Below, piece after piece: positions 42,395 through 51,719 of a stretch of DNA of 64,000 nucleotides. How positions within the stretch are numbered: the stretch's first letter is position 1; every line of letters begins with the position of its first letter. The notes below the pieces were generated by a model, which saw only the letters and a program-made list of their open reading frames with translations, had not been told where the DNA came from and made no database searches. A program made the position numbers and the translations under genes. This DNA comes from Streptomyces sp. YIM 121038 (lineage in GTDB: Bacteria; Actinomycetota; Actinomycetes; Streptomycetales; Streptomycetaceae). The stretch spans positions 8,306,001 through 8,370,000 of the forward strand of contig NZ_CP030771.1 of assembly GCF_006088715.1 (NCBI RefSeq). Direction: 5' to 3'.

Positions 42395-42512
42395 CTAAAT
42401 CTCACCTGCTCCCTCTCAAGGCGGCGGACGACCGACAACCCGCGAGCCGCCAGGTCGGGGCCGACGCCGGTCGCTGGGGCAGGTACGGGAGGGCGGGCGG
42501 GTGGGCGAGGGG

Positions 42513-44870
42513 TCAGGCCGGGGAGGGCAGGGCCGCGGCCAAGTAGGGGGCCGTCCGGCTGAGGGGGGTGAGGGAGACCTGCCGCGGCGGGCCGCAGGCC
42601 ACCACGCGGCCCCCGTCCGCCCCGCCCCCGGGCCCGAGGTCCACCACCCAGTCCGCCCCGGCCACCACGGCCATGTCGTGCTCGGCGACCACCACGGAGT
42701 GCCCCGCGTCGACGAGCTCGTGCAGCCGCCCCACGAGGAGCTCCACATCGGCGGGGTGCAGCCCGGTGGTGGGCTCGTCCAGGAGGTAGAGGGTGTGTCC
42801 GCGCCGCGCCCGCTGCAGCTCGCTGGCGAGCTTGATGCGCTGCGCCTCGCCCCCGGACAGCTCCGTGGCGGGCTGGCCGAGGCGCAGATAGCCGAGGCCC
42901 ACGTCGATGAGGGTGCCCAGGCTGCGCCGCACGGCGGGCGTGTCGGCGAAGAAGCCGGCGGCGGCCTCGACGGTGAGGTCGAGGACCTCGGCGATGGTGC
43001 GGCCGTTGTGGGTGACCTGGAGGGTCTCGGGGTTGTAGCGGGCGCCTCCGCAGTCGGGGCAGGGCGCGTACGTACTGGGCAGGAAGAGGAGCTCCACGCT
43101 CACGAAGCCCTCGCCCTGGCAGGTCTCGCACCGCCCGCCCGCCACGTTGAAGGAGAACCGCCCGACGCCGTACCCGCGCTCCCGCGCCGCGTCCGTGGCC
43201 GCGAAGACCTTGCGCACGACGTCGAAGAGGCCGGTGTAGGTGGCCAGGTTGGAGCGGGGGGTGCGGCCGATGGGCTTCTGGTCGACGCGGACCAGGCGCC
43301 CGACGCCGTCGAGTTCCTCGGTGAGCTCGCCGAGGAGCGTGGACTTGCCGGAGCCGGAGACGCCGGTGACCGCGGTGAACGCGCCGAGGGGGAACTCCAC
43401 CGTCACGTCCCGCAGGTTGTGCCGGGTCACCGGGCCCACCTTCAGCCGGCCGCGGGGCTCGCGGACCTCCCGTACGGGAGCCGGCGCGCGGCCGAAGAGG
43501 TAGCGGGCCGTCGCGGACCCGGGAACGTCGGCGAGCTCCGCCACGGGCCCGCTGTGCAGGATCTCGCCGCCGTGCTCGCCCGCGCGCGGGCCCACGTCCA
43601 CGAGCCAGTCGGCGTGGCGCATCACGTCGAGGTGGTGCTCCACGACGAACACCGAGTTGCCCGCCGCCTTGAGCCGGTCGAGCACCGTGAGGAGGGACTC
43701 GGTGTCGGCCGGGTGCAGCCCGGCCGACGGCTCGTCCAGGACGTACACGACGCCGAAGAGCCCGGAGCGCAGCTGGGTCGCCAGGCGCAGGCGCTGGAGT
43801 TCGCCGGGGGAGAGCGTCGGCGTGGCGCGGTCGGGGGAGAGGTAGCCGAGGCCCAGCTCGGTGATGGTGTCGATGCGGGAGAGGAGGTCGGCGGTGAGGA
43901 CGCGGGCCGTCTCCGAGCCGCCGGTGTCCCGCAGGCACGCGGCGAGGTCGCTCAGCGGCAGCGCGGCGAGCTCCGCGATCGTACGGCCCGCGAACGTCAC
44001 CGCGAGCGCCTCGGGCCGCAGCCTGCTGCCGCCGCACGCCGGGCACGGCTCGCTGGTCAGGAAGCGCTCGGCCTTGGCGCGCAGGGTCGGGCTCTTGGAG
44101 TCGGCGAACGTCTTCATGACGTAGCGCCGGGCGCTCATGTACGTGCCCTGGTAGGGGCGTTGGATGCGGCCCGCCTCGCGGACGGGGTGGACCGTCACCA
44201 CCGGCTGCTCGTCGGTGAACAGGATCCAGTCCCGCTCGCCCTGCGGCAGCTCGCGCCAGGGCCGGTCCACGTCGTGGCCGAGCGTGTCCAGGACGTCGCG
44301 GAGGTTCTTGCCCTGCCAGGCGCCGGGCCAGGCCGCGACGGCGCCGTCGCGGATGGACAGGGACGGGTCGGGGACCAGGAGTTCCTCGGTGGTGCGGTGC
44401 ACCCGGCCGAGGCCGTGGCACGCGGGGCACGCCCCGGCGGCCGTGTTCGGCGAGAACGCGTCCGAATCGAGCCGCTCGGCGCCCTCGGGATACGTACCGG
44501 CGCGCGAGAACAGCATCCGCAGCGAGTTGGACAGCGTCGTGACGGTCCCCACCGAGGAGCGGGAGGTGGGCGCGGCCCTGCGCTGCTGGAGCGAGACGGC
44601 GGGCGGCAGGCCCGTGATCTCACCGACCTCGGGCGCCCCGACCTGGTGGATGAGGCGGCGCGCGTACGGGGCGACCGACTCGAAGTAGCGCCGCTGGGCC
44701 TCCGCGTAGATCGTCCCGAAGGCCAGCGAGGACTTCCCGGAGCCGGAGACGCCGGTGAACACGGCGATCACGTCGCGCGGGACGTCCACGTCGACGCCGC
44801 GCAGATTGTGCTCGCGGGCGCCCCGGACGCGGACGAACGGGTCGTGGTCGTGGGCGCGGGGGCTGGGCAT
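42513..44870 (-). CDS. UvrA-like ABC ATPase (UvrA paralogue, about 785 aa)
   Basis: A cytoplasmic dual-ATPase related to excinuclease subunit A. Walker A motifs are [16 protein letters not shown] and [15 protein letters not shown], signatures [12 protein letters not shown] and [15 protein letters not shown], and Walker [15 protein letters not shown] and [13 protein letters not shown]. Zinc-module Cys pairs occur in [24 protein letters not shown] and [11 protein letters not shown]. It is about 150-200 residues shorter than canonical UvrA, mainly in the UvrB-binding and insertion regions, as in UvrA2/DrrC-like paralogues linked to DNA-damage or drug resistance. It should not replace a canonical uvrA. 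ATG at 44870. Confidence 0.9.
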   Translation of the reverse strand: MPSPRAHDHDPFVRVRGAREHNLRGVDVDVPRDVIAVFTGVSGSGKSSLAFGTIYAEAQRRYFESVAPYARRLIHQVGAPEVGEITGLPPAVSLQQRRAAPTSRSSVGTVTTLSNSLRMLFSRAGTYPEGAERLDSDAFSPNTAAGACPACHGLGRVHRTTEELLVPDPSLSIRDGAVAAWPGAWQGKNLRDVLDTLGHDVDRPWRELPQGERDWILFTDEQPVVTVHPVREAGRIQRPYQGTYMSARRYVMKTFADSKSPTLRAKAERFLTSEPCPACGGSRLRPEALAVTFAGRTIAELAALPLSDLAACLRDTGGSETARVLTADLLSRIDTITELGLGYLSPDRATPTLSPGELQRLRLATQLRSGLFGVVYVLDEPSAGLHPADTESLLTVLDRLKAAGNSVFVVEHHLDVMRHADWLVDVGPRAGEHGGEILHSGPVAELADVPGSATARYLFGRAPAPVREVREPRGRLKVGPVTRHNLRDVTVEFPLGAFTAVTGVSGSGKSTLLGELTEELDGVGRLVRVDQKPIGRTPRSNLATYTGLFDVVRKVFAATDAARERGYGVGRFSFNVAGGRCETCQGEGFVSVELLFLPSTYAPCPDCGGARYNPETLQVTHNGRTIAEVLDLTVEAAAGFFADTPAVRRSLGTLIDVGLGYLRLGQPATELSGGEAQRIKLASELQRARRGHTLYLLDEPTTGLHPADVELLVGRLHELVDAGHSVVVAEHDMAVVAGADWVVDLGPGGGADGGRVVACGPPRQVSLTPLSRTAPYLAAALPSPA

Positions 44871-44944
44871 GGGGCGGGCTCCGAACGCGGCGATGGGGCA
44901 AACCCCACGATTCTAGGCCGGGGCCGTTCGCGCACCTCGGGCGG

Positions 44945-45982
44945 TCACGCGCCGGCGGCCTCCGGGGCCCCGGGGAGGCCCGCGACGCGCGCCAGGCGCC
45001 GGTAGGAGTCGAGCAGGCCGACGCGGTCGTGCGTACTGGTGGTCACCAGGACCTCCTGGGCGCCGCTGTCCTTGAGCAGCGCCTCCAGGGCGTCGGCGAC
45101 CTGCTCCTCGGTGCCGTGGACGTGGCCCCGGAGCCCGGACTCGTACAGCTCGCGCTCCTTGTCGGTCATGCCGCCCGTCGCCGCGAGCTCCTCGACGCGC
45201 CCGGCGGGCGGCAGCGGCGGGAACGTGCCGTGCGTGCGGGAGTACGCCATCGACCAGGCCTCCGGCACGAGCAGACGGCGGGCCGCCTCCTCGGTCTCCG
45301 CGACGGCGACCGAGCCCGAGACGATCACGTACGGCTCCCGTGCCCACTCCGAGGGCGTGAAGGCCGCGCGGTAGCCGTCGACGGCGCGCAGCATCCGGTC
45401 GCGGCCCCGCAGGTCGCCGATGACCAGGGGCAGGCCCGCGGCCGCCGCGATGGCGGCGCCCTCGCCGGTGGCCAGGACGTACGCCGGGACCCGCACGCCG
45501 TCGGCGGGGTAGGCGCGCACACCGGTGTCCGAGGCGCCGCGGAACCAGTCGAGCAGCTCGGTGAGCTGTGCCGCGAAGTCCCCGGCGGCGTGCTTGTCGC
45601 GGCCGAGCGCCTTGCGCACGCCGTCCGTGAACCCGACCGAGCGGCCGAGCCCCATGTCGATCCGGCCCGGGAACAGCGCCTCCAGGACCCCGAACTGCTC
45701 GGCGACCACGAGCGGCTGATGGTTCGGCAGCATCACGCCGCCCGTCCCGACCCGGATCGTACGGGTGGCTCCGGCGACGGCCGCGGCGAGCACCGTCGGC
45801 GCGGAACCGGCGACTCCGGGCACGCCGTGGTGCTCGGACACCCAGAAGCGGTGGTACCCGAGCGCCTCCAGGTCCTGCGCGAGGCGGACCGTGTCACGCA
45901 GCGCCTCGGGCCCCGCGTGCCCCTCGCGGACGCGCGAGCGGTCGAGGACGGAGAAGCGGGTGGAATGGATCACTGTGCTCAC
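44945..45982 (-). CDS. LLM-class (luciferase-like) flavin-dependent oxidoreductase
   Basis: About 345 aa, a TIM-barrel monooxygenase of the bacterial-luciferase superfamily. Motifs are LEALGYHRFWVSEHHGVPGV, RTIRVGTGGVMLPNHQPLVV, AEQFGVLEALFPGRIDMGLG and a C-terminal EVLVTTSTHDRVG. This subgroup is annotated as MsnO8-type or F420/FMN-dependent oxidoreductase; the substrate is unknown. GTG 45982 is preferred; a TTG at 45994 would add four residues. No clear ribosome-binding site is present in either case. Divergent from the HAD phosphatase gene. Confidence 0.92.
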   Translation of the reverse strand: MSTVIHSTRFSVLDRSRVREGHAGPEALRDTVRLAQDLEALGYHRFWVSEHHGVPGVAGSAPTVLAAAVAGATRTIRVGTGGVMLPNHQPLVVAEQFGVLEALFPGRIDMGLGRSVGFTDGVRKALGRDKHAAGDFAAQLTELLDWFRGASDTGVRAYPADGVRVPAYVLATGEGAAIAAAAGLPLVIGDLRGRDRMLRAVDGYRAAFTPSEWAREPYVIVSGSVAVAETEEAARRLLVPEAWSMAYSRTHGTFPPLPPAGRVEELAATGGMTDKERELYESGLRGHVHGTEEQVADALEALLKDSGAQEVLVTTSTHDRVGLLDSYRRLARVAGLPGAPEAAGA

Positions 45983-46083
45983 AGACGTGTTCAACGCTCG
46001 TCGCCGCTGAGGATTCCCGCTCCCGCCACGGCGTCGCGCACTTCATGAGGTGCGTCGCGTTCCGTGCGCCGCTGCCGTGTCCT

Positions 46084-46089
46084 TACGCT
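46084..46089 (+). promoter_or_regulatory. -10-like hexamer TACGCT before the HAD gene
   Basis: TACGCT ends 6 nt before GTG 46096 with no Shine-Dalgarno, a leaderless pattern. Confidence 0.4.
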
Positions 46090-46095
46090 GATCAC

Positions 46096-46584
46096 GTGAC
46101 GGACGACACCAGACCCCTGGCCGTGTTCGACCTCGACGGCACGCTCGCCGACACCGCGCACCGCCAGCGGTTCCTGGAGCGCAGGCCGCGGGACTGGGAC
46201 GCGTTCTTCGCGGCGGCGCCGTACGATCCGCCGCTGCCGCGCGGCGTCGCGCTCGCGCGGGAGAGCGCGGGGGAGTGCGAGGTCGTGTATCTGACGGGGC
46301 GGCCGGAGCGCTGCCGTGCCGACACCGAGGCGTGGCTCGCCGCGCAGGGGCTGCCCGAGGGGCGGATCTGGATGCGGCGCGACCACGACCGGCGGCCCGC
46401 GCGCCGCACCAAGCTGGAGGTCCTGCGGCGGCTCGCGCAGGGCCGCGAGGTGCGCGTGCTCGTGGACGACGACGAGCTGGTGTGCGACGACGCGGAGCGG
46501 GCCGGGTTCGCGGTGGTGCGGGCGCGCTGGGCGCGGACGTCGGCGGCGCTCAAGGACGGGCAGGAGCGCGAGGGGCGCACCTGA
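46096..46584 (+). CDS. HAD-superfamily phosphatase domain protein
   Basis: A 162-aa single-domain HAD protein. Motif I is AVFDLDGTLADTAHR (nucleophile Asp and acid/base Asp), motif II VVYLTGRPERCRADTEAW (Thr), motif III a Lys in RRTKLEVLRRL and motif IV VRVLVDDDELVCDDAE. The motif spacing resembles phage polynucleotide-kinase phosphatase domains and acid phosphatases without a cap domain. The substrate is unknown. GTG 46096 start. Confidence 0.88.
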   Translation: MTDDTRPLAVFDLDGTLADTAHRQRFLERRPRDWDAFFAAAPYDPPLPRGVALARESAGECEVVYLTGRPERCRADTEAWLAAQGLPEGRIWMRRDHDRRPARRTKLEVLRRLAQGREVRVLVDDDELVCDDAERAGFAVVRARWARTSAALKDGQEREGRT

Positions 46585-46599
46585 AGCCGTGAGGCCGCG

Positions 46600-46795
46600 A
46601 GGCCGTGCTTGAGGGTGCGAGGTGTGCCTGCGGCGGCGGAGGCCGTGCTTGAGGGCGCGAGGGGGGTGCCTGCGGCGGCGGCGGACGTGCCTGCGGCCGC
46701 GCGGGGCGTACGTACGGCGGTGGAGGACGGGCCTGCGGCGGCGCGGGACGCGGCTGCGGCGGCGCGGGACGCGGCTGCGGCCGTGGGGGGTGGTC
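46600..46795. repeat. GC-rich degenerate repeat between the HAD and dodecin genes
   Basis: Repeated words GGAGGCCGTGCTTGAGGG, GTGCCTGCGGCGGCGG and GGACGCGGCTGCGGCGGCGC recur with drift across this stretch. It lies between convergent genes and carries no supported coding region; forward translation gives only Ala/Arg/Val low-complexity sequence. Confidence 0.6.
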
Positions 46796-47009
46796 AGTCC
46801 GCTTCCTCCAGGCGGAAGCCGAGCTTCAGGCCCACTTGGTAGTGCCGGATCTCCCCGTCCTCGATATGGCCGCGCACCTGCGTGACCTCGAACCAGTCCA
46901 GGCCGCGCAGCGTCCGCGAGGCGCGGCTGACGCCGTTGCGGATGGCCTGGTCGATGCCTTCGTGGGAGGTACCGACGATCTCGGTGACCCGGTAGGTGTG
47001 CTCGGACAT
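46794..47009 (-). CDS. Dodecin family protein
   Basis: A 71-aa flavin-binding small protein. TYRVTEIVGTSHEGIDQAI, followed by RNGVSRASRTLRGLDWFEVTQ and GEIRHYQVGLKLGF, matches dodecins throughout, including the Trp in LDWFEV that stacks on flavin and the following beta-strands. Dodecins form hollow dodecamers that store FMN/riboflavin or coenzyme A. ATG 47009 has AAGGA upstream. Confidence 0.95.
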   Translation of the reverse strand: MSEHTYRVTEIVGTSHEGIDQAIRNGVSRASRTLRGLDWFEVTQVRGHIEDGEIRHYQVGLKLGFRLEEAD

Positions 47010-47253
47010 GGGGTCCTTCTCCTCTCCGCGGCGGTGCGGCTGTCCTCCACGGTAGTGCCGGGCGGTGGCGCGGGCCTGTCGGCGGCGGTGCGGGGGTGGA
47101 CCGATGTGATCGATTGATGGAGGTGCCGTGAGAGACCGATGGGCCCGCGCCCCTTGACCCGATGTTGAGGTCCGTACCAAAATCCCACACACCCGTTCGA
47201 GCACCGCTCTTCCCCACGTCGGGCCCCTCCCCCCGTGCTGTCCCCCGCAGAAA

Positions 47254-48534
47254 GTGACCGACGTGAACGCGCGCCACAGACGCATCTCGCTCTCCCTCAC
47301 CCTGACCTTCGCCGCCACCGCCCTGTTGCCCGGCTGCGGCGTCCTGACCGGTTCGGATGACGACAAGAGCTCCGTCACGGTCTGGCTGATGCGGGGCAGC
47401 GCGTCGGACGGGTTCGTCAAGCGGTTCACCGAGGACTTCGAGAAGCAGCACGACGACATCGACCTGGACGTCCGCATCCACGAATGGACCGGCATCGGCC
47501 CCAAGGTGCAGAAGGCCCTCAAGAAGGACGACGGGCCCGACGTCATCGAGGTCGGCAACACCCAGGTCTCCCAGTACGTCGACGGGGGCGGCCTGGAGGA
47601 CCTCACCCTGGAGTCCGCGCGCGACCTCGGCATGGACGACTGGCTGCCCGGCCTCGCCGAGCCCGGCCGCTACCGGGGCGCCCAGTACGGCGTGCCGTGG
47701 TACGCCGCCAACCGCGTCGTCCTCTACAACAAGGACCTGTTCGCCCGGGCCGGGATCAAGCAGCCGCCCAAGACCCGGCAGCAGTGGCTGGACGCGACGG
47801 CGCGCCTCGACTCCGGCGCAGACCAGGGGATCTACCTCGCCGGACAGGACTGGTACACGCTGGCCGGGTTCATCTGGGACGAGGGCGGCGACCTCGCCAA
47901 GGAGAAGGGCGGCATCTGGAAGGGCACCCTGAACTCCCCGGCCGCGCTGCGCGGCATGGACTTCTACAAGCAGCTCCAGGCGCTCGGCGACGGCCCCCAG
48001 GACGCGGACGAGGAACACCCGCCGCAGGCCGGGGTGTTCGCCAAGGGCGACGTCGCGCAGATCATCGCGGTGCCCGGCAGCGCCCGCGCCATCGAGGCGA
48101 AGAACCCCGCCCTGAAGGGGAAGATCGGCTACTTCCCGATCCCCGGCAAGACCGCGGGCAAGCCCGGCGCCGTCTTCACCGGGGGCTCCGACCTCGTGGT
48201 GCGCGAGGGCACGAAGGAGCGCAAGGCGGCCGTCGAGGTCGTCAAGGCGCTCGCGGGCGAGAAGTGGCAGAAGGAGCTCGCCCGCACCATGGACTACGTA
48301 CCGAACAAGACGACGCTCGCCCCCACCGTGTCGGGCGACGCCGGGGTGGCCGCGATGGCGGCCGGGGCCGCGCGCGGGCGGGCGACGCCCAACTCGCCGC
48401 GCTGGGCCCTGGTCGAGGCCAAGAACCCGATCAAGACGTACATGTCGAAGGTCCTCGCGGGCGGCGACGCGGCCGCCGAGGCCAAGGCGGCCTCCGGCCG
48501 GATCACCGAGGCCCTGGAGGACAACGCGCACTGA
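47254..48534 (+). CDS. ABC transporter extracellular solute-binding lipoprotein (sugar type)
   Basis: A 426-aa lipoprotein. Signal with hydrophobic core LSLTLTFAATALLPGC, where LLPGC is the lipobox. The mature protein is a family 1/13 solute-binding protein: VTVWLMRGSASDGFVKRFTE, PDVIEVGNTQVSQYV, QYGVPWYAANRVVLYNKDLF, FTGGSDLVVREGTKE and MDYVPNKTTL. Such proteins bind oligosaccharides for CUT1 importers. No permease or ATPase gene is adjacent, so it is an orphan. Start GTG 47254 (or GTG 47263). It is convergent with the ergothioneine operon. Confidence 0.92.
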   Translation: MTDVNARHRRISLSLTLTFAATALLPGCGVLTGSDDDKSSVTVWLMRGSASDGFVKRFTEDFEKQHDDIDLDVRIHEWTGIGPKVQKALKKDDGPDVIEVGNTQVSQYVDGGGLEDLTLESARDLGMDDWLPGLAEPGRYRGAQYGVPWYAANRVVLYNKDLFARAGIKQPPKTRQQWLDATARLDSGADQGIYLAGQDWYTLAGFIWDEGGDLAKEKGGIWKGTLNSPAALRGMDFYKQLQALGDGPQDADEEHPPQAGVFAKGDVAQIIAVPGSARAIEAKNPALKGKIGYFPIPGKTAGKPGAVFTGGSDLVVREGTKERKAAVEVVKALAGEKWQKELARTMDYVPNKTTLAPTVSGDAGVAAMAAGAARGRATPNSPRWALVEAKNPIKTYMSKVLAGGDAAAEAKAASGRITEALEDNAH

Positions 48535-48545
48535 GCCCGGCCCGT

Positions 48546-48575
48546 GGGGCCCGCCGCCGGACGGCGCCGGGCCCC
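48546..48575. terminator. Hairpin between convergent solute-binding and egtD genes
   Basis: GGGGCCCG (48546-48553) pairs with CGGGCCCC (48568-48575); an inner GCCG-GA-CGGC adds a second stem segment. It lies between stops at 48534 and 48587. Confidence 0.7.
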
Positions 48576-48586
48576 GGGCCCCGGCC

Positions 48587-49549
48587 TCAGGACGCCGTGC
48601 TCAGGGACAGCGCGAAGCGGCGCCGCTCGTCCGTCCACCAGTGCGTCAGCTCCAGGCCCGCCGCGGCCAGTTCGGACCGGACGCCGTCCTCGCGGAACTT
48701 CGCGGAGACCTCGGTGCGCAGGTCCTCACCCCGCTCGAAGTCGACCGCCAGGTCCAGGGCGGGGATCTTCACCGTCTGCGTCAGCCGGGACCGCAGCCGC
48801 ATCTCGATCCACTCCCGGTCGCGGTCCCACACGGCCACGTGGCTGAACGCCTCGGGGTCGAAGTCCGCGCCCAGCTCGCGGTTCACGACGTGCAGCACGT
48901 TCTTGTTGAACGCGGCGGTCACGCCCGCCCCGTCGTCGTACGCCGACACCAGGACCGACTCGTCCTTGACCAGGTCCGTGCCGAGGAGCAGCGCGTCTCC
49001 GGGGGACAGCAGGCCGCGCACCGAGGCGAGGAACGCGGCGCGCTCGGCGGGCAGCAGATTGCCGACGGTGCCCCCGAGGAACGCCACCAGGCGCGGCCCC
49101 GGCGTGCCGGGCAGCGCGAGGCCCTGGGTGAAGTCGGCCACGAGCGCGTGCACGCTCAGGGAGGGCCGCTCCGCGAGGAGCGTGTTCGCCGCGCCGGTGA
49201 GCGCGGACTCGCTGACGTCGACGGGCACGTACGTGTCCAGGTCCGTCAGGGCGTCGATGAGGTGCCGGGTCTTGTCGGAGGACCCCGAGCCGAGCTCTAT
49301 CAGCGTGCGGGCCCCGGTGACCTCGGCGATCCGTGCCGACCTCGCGACCAGGATCTCGCGCTCGGCACGCGTCGGGTAGTACTCGGGCAGGGTGGTGATC
49401 TCGTCGAACAGGACGCTGCCGCGCGCGTCGTAGAACCACTTGGGCGGCAGGGTCTTCGGGGTGCGCGACAGGCCGTGCAGGACGTCGGCGCGCAGGGCCG
49501 CGTCGGTGGCGTCCTCGGGCAGGGTGCGGGTCAGCAGGAACGGGCTCAC
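48587..49549 (-). CDS. egtD: L-histidine N-alpha-methyltransferase EgtD
   Basis: A 320-aa SAM-dependent enzyme that trimethylates histidine to hercynine, the first step of ergothioneine synthesis. Motifs: PPKWFYDARGSVLFDEITTL, the SAM loop LIELGSGSSDKTRHLIDAL, DTYVPVDVSESAL, VAFLGGTVGNLLP, FNKNVLHVVNRELGADF and REWIEMRLRS. The whole length fits the EgtD (DUF2260) family. It is last in the egtA-B-C-D operon; its GTG at 49549 overlaps the egtC stop by 4 bp (GTGA). Confidence 0.96.
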   Translation of the reverse strand: MSPFLLTRTLPEDATDAALRADVLHGLSRTPKTLPPKWFYDARGSVLFDEITTLPEYYPTRAEREILVARSARIAEVTGARTLIELGSGSSDKTRHLIDALTDLDTYVPVDVSESALTGAANTLLAERPSLSVHALVADFTQGLALPGTPGPRLVAFLGGTVGNLLPAERAAFLASVRGLLSPGDALLLGTDLVKDESVLVSAYDDGAGVTAAFNKNVLHVVNRELGADFDPEAFSHVAVWDRDREWIEMRLRSRLTQTVKIPALDLAVDFERGEDLRTEVSAKFREDGVRSELAAAGLELTHWWTDERRRFALSLSTAS

Positions 49550-50301
49550 GCAGGTGGCTCCTTGAGCGGGGTGAGAAGGACGTCGGTGCGGCTCGCGTGG
49601 AGCAGCGTGTGGTCGGGGACCTCGCGCCAGCGCGGGTCGTCGTCGTACGGCTCGGACGCGGCGACGGTGCCGCGCCCGGGCACGGCCAGGTACCAGAGGG
49701 TGTCGCCCCAGGCCGTCGCGGCAATCGTCGCGCCGTCGGTGACCAGCAGGTTCAGCCGTGAACCCGGGGCCGCTTCCGCGACCTCCACGACCGTGTCCGC
49801 GAGGGCCTGCGGCAGCGGCTCGCCGCGCCGCAGCCGGGCCTGGACGAGCGCCCAGACCAGCGCCGAGTCGCAGCGCGCCTCCAGGGACAGGAGATCGGCG
49901 GCCGGGAGTCCGGCGGCCAGCGGCGCGAGCGAGCCGGGCCAGCCGGACACCGCGCCGTTGTGGCTGAACAGCCAGGTCTCCGCGGCGAAGGGCGCCGCGG
50001 CGGCCTCCCCGTCCGCCCCGGCCACGGTGGCGTCGCGCACGGCGGCGAGCACCGCCCCGGAGCGCACCACGCGCGCGAGGTCCGCGAACGACTGGTCGCC
50101 CCAGATCGGCCCGGCCCGCCGGTAGCGCGCGGGCACCGGGTCACCGTCGGCGTACCAGCCCACGCCGAAGCCGTCGGCGTTGACCGTGCCGTGCCGCTGG
50201 AGCCGGGGCGCCCAGGACTGCCGGAAGAGGCCGTGCTCCGGCGCCACGAGCAGCGCGTCCAGGTGCTCGGGCGCGCCGACGTAGGCGAGGTGACGGCACA
50301 T
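49546..50301 (-). CDS. egtC: Gamma-glutamyl-hercynylcysteine sulfoxide hydrolase EgtC
   Basis: A 251-aa class II glutamine-amidotransferase-like hydrolase that removes glutamate from gamma-glutamyl-hercynylcysteine sulfoxide. It begins MCRHLAYVGAP, so Cys2 becomes the N-terminal nucleophile. Other family motifs are GTVNADGFGVGWY, FSHNGAVSGWPG, SLEARCDSALVWALVQ and RLNLLVTDG. The ATG overlaps the egtB stop by 1 bp (TGATG), and the end overlaps egtD by 4 bp. Confidence 0.95.
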   Translation of the reverse strand: MCRHLAYVGAPEHLDALLVAPEHGLFRQSWAPRLQRHGTVNADGFGVGWYADGDPVPARYRRAGPIWGDQSFADLARVVRSGAVLAAVRDATVAGADGEAAAAPFAAETWLFSHNGAVSGWPGSLAPLAAGLPAADLLSLEARCDSALVWALVQARLRRGEPLPQALADTVVEVAEAAPGSRLNLLVTDGATIAATAWGDTLWYLAVPGRGTVAASEPYDDDPRWREVPDHTLLHASRTDVLLTPLKEPPA

Positions 50302-51719
50302 CAGCCGAGCTCCGCGGCCAGCTCGGCGGCCGTGGCGTCGCGGGCCGTGCGGAAGCCGGAGAAGATCTGCCGCCGCACCGGGTGGTCCCAGTTGCGGAAG
50401 GTGCCCCGGCAGGCCACGGCGTCCACGGAGAAGGCGCCGCCGCGCAGGACCTTGTAGTCGCCGCCGAAGAACACCTCCGAGTACTCGCGGTAGGGGAAGG
50501 CGACGAAGCCCGGGTAGGGCAGGAAGTCGCTCGCCGTCCACTCCCACACGTCGCCCATCAACTGCCGTATGCCGAGCGGCGACTCGCCCGCCGGATAGCT
50601 GCCGGCGGGCGCCGGGCGCAGATGGCGCTGGCCCAGGTTCGCGTGCCGGGGCGCGGGGTCCTCGTCCCCCCACGGGTAGCGCGCCGAGCGGTCCTCCTCG
50701 GGCCGGTGGCGGGCCGCCTTCTCCCACTCGGCCTCGGTGGGCAGGCGCCGCCCCGCCCAGCGCGCGTACGCGTCCGCCTCGTACCAGCTGACGTGGACCA
50801 CCGGCTCGTCGGCGGGCACCGGCTCCACGCGGCCGAAGCGGCGCCGCAGCCACTGGCCGCCCTCGCGGCGCCAGAACAGCGGCGCCGTGAGGCCGTTCTT
50901 GCGGACCGCCTCCCAGCCGCGCTCGTGCCACCAGCGCGGCTCCTCGTACCCGCCGTCGTCGATGAAGCGCTGGTACGCGGCGTTCGTCACCGGCGTGGTG
51001 TCGAGGCAGAAGGGCGGCACGAGCCGCTGGTGGGCGGGGCGTTCGTTGTCGAGCGCCCAGGGCTCGGTGGAGGTGCCCATGGTGAACGTGCCGCCGGGCA
51101 CGAGGACTTCGTCCGGGCCGCCGAAGGCCGGAGCGGGCTCCGGGTCGGGGGCGGTGAGCGCCGGGGCGCCCGCGCGCAGCTGATGGGTGATCAGCATGGT
51201 CTCGTCGTGCTGCTGTTCGTGCTGCGCGATCATGCCGAAGGCGAAGCCCGCGTCGGTGAGGCCGTGCACCGCCTGCGCGCCGCCCGTGGCGGGCGGGGCG
51301 TCCGGCGCGAACGGGGTGCCTTCCGTGAACGGGGTGCTCTCCAGGACGTCGAGCGCCCGGCCGCGCACGTCGGCGGCGTAGCGGCGGGCCTCGTCGGGCG
51401 CGAGCAGCGGCAGCGAGGGACGGGCGGCGCGCGGGTGCTCGAACGCGTCGTACAGGGAGTCGATCTCGGGCCGCAGGGCGTCGCGGCCGCCGACCGCGCG
51501 CAGCAGCCACTGCTCCTCCTGGTTGCCTATGTGGGCGAGGTCCCACACCAGCGGCGACATCAACGGCGAGTGCTGCGCGGTCAGTTCGGCGTCCTCGACG
51601 CAGGAGGTGAGCAGCGCGGTCCGCTCCCGCGCGGCCCGGAGCGCGCCCAGCGCCCGCTCCCGCAGCTCCTCGGGGCCGACGGGCACGCCGTGCGGGGCTC
51701 CGGTCGTGGAACCGGTCAT
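50301..51719 (-). CDS. egtB: Hercynine oxygenase (sulfoxide synthase) EgtB
   Basis: A 472-aa non-heme iron enzyme joining hercynine and gamma-glutamylcysteine with O2. The N-terminal DinB-like domain provides iron ligands: His in WDLAHIGNQEEQW and the HX3HXE motif in AQHEQQHDETM. The C-terminal formylglycine-generating-enzyme-like domain has LVPGGTFTMGTS, PVTNAAYQRFIDDGGY, VVHVSWYEADAYARWAG, RRLPTEAEWEKAAR, DVWEWTASDF and VLRGGAF. ATG 51719 overlaps the egtA stop by 4 bp. Confidence 0.96.
   Translation of the reverse strand: MTGSTTGAPHGVPVGPEELRERALGALRAARERTALLTSCVEDAELTAQHSPLMSPLVWDLAHIGNQEEQWLLRAVGGRDALRPEIDSLYDAFEHPRAARPSLPLLAPDEARRYAADVRGRALDVLESTPFTEGTPFAPDAPPATGGAQAVHGLTDAGFAFGMIAQHEQQHDETMLITHQLRAGAPALTAPDPEPAPAFGGPDEVLVPGGTFTMGTSTEPWALDNERPAHQRLVPPFCLDTTPVTNAAYQRFIDDGGYEEPRWWHERGWEAVRKNGLTAPLFWRREGGQWLRRRFGRVEPVPADEPVVHVSWYEADAYARWAGRRLPTEAEWEKAARHRPEEDRSARYPWGDEDPAPRHANLGQRHLRPAPAGSYPAGESPLGIRQLMGDVWEWTASDFLPYPGFVAFPYREYSEVFFGGDYKVLRGGAFSVDAVACRGTFRNWDHPVRRQIFSGFRTARDATAAELAAELG

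Noticed and set aside
46609..46842. Forward frame through the GC-rich repeat between the HAD and dodecin genes
   Set aside because: The translation is an Ala/Arg/Val repeat and its end overlaps the dodecin coding sequence, which is well supported on the other strand.
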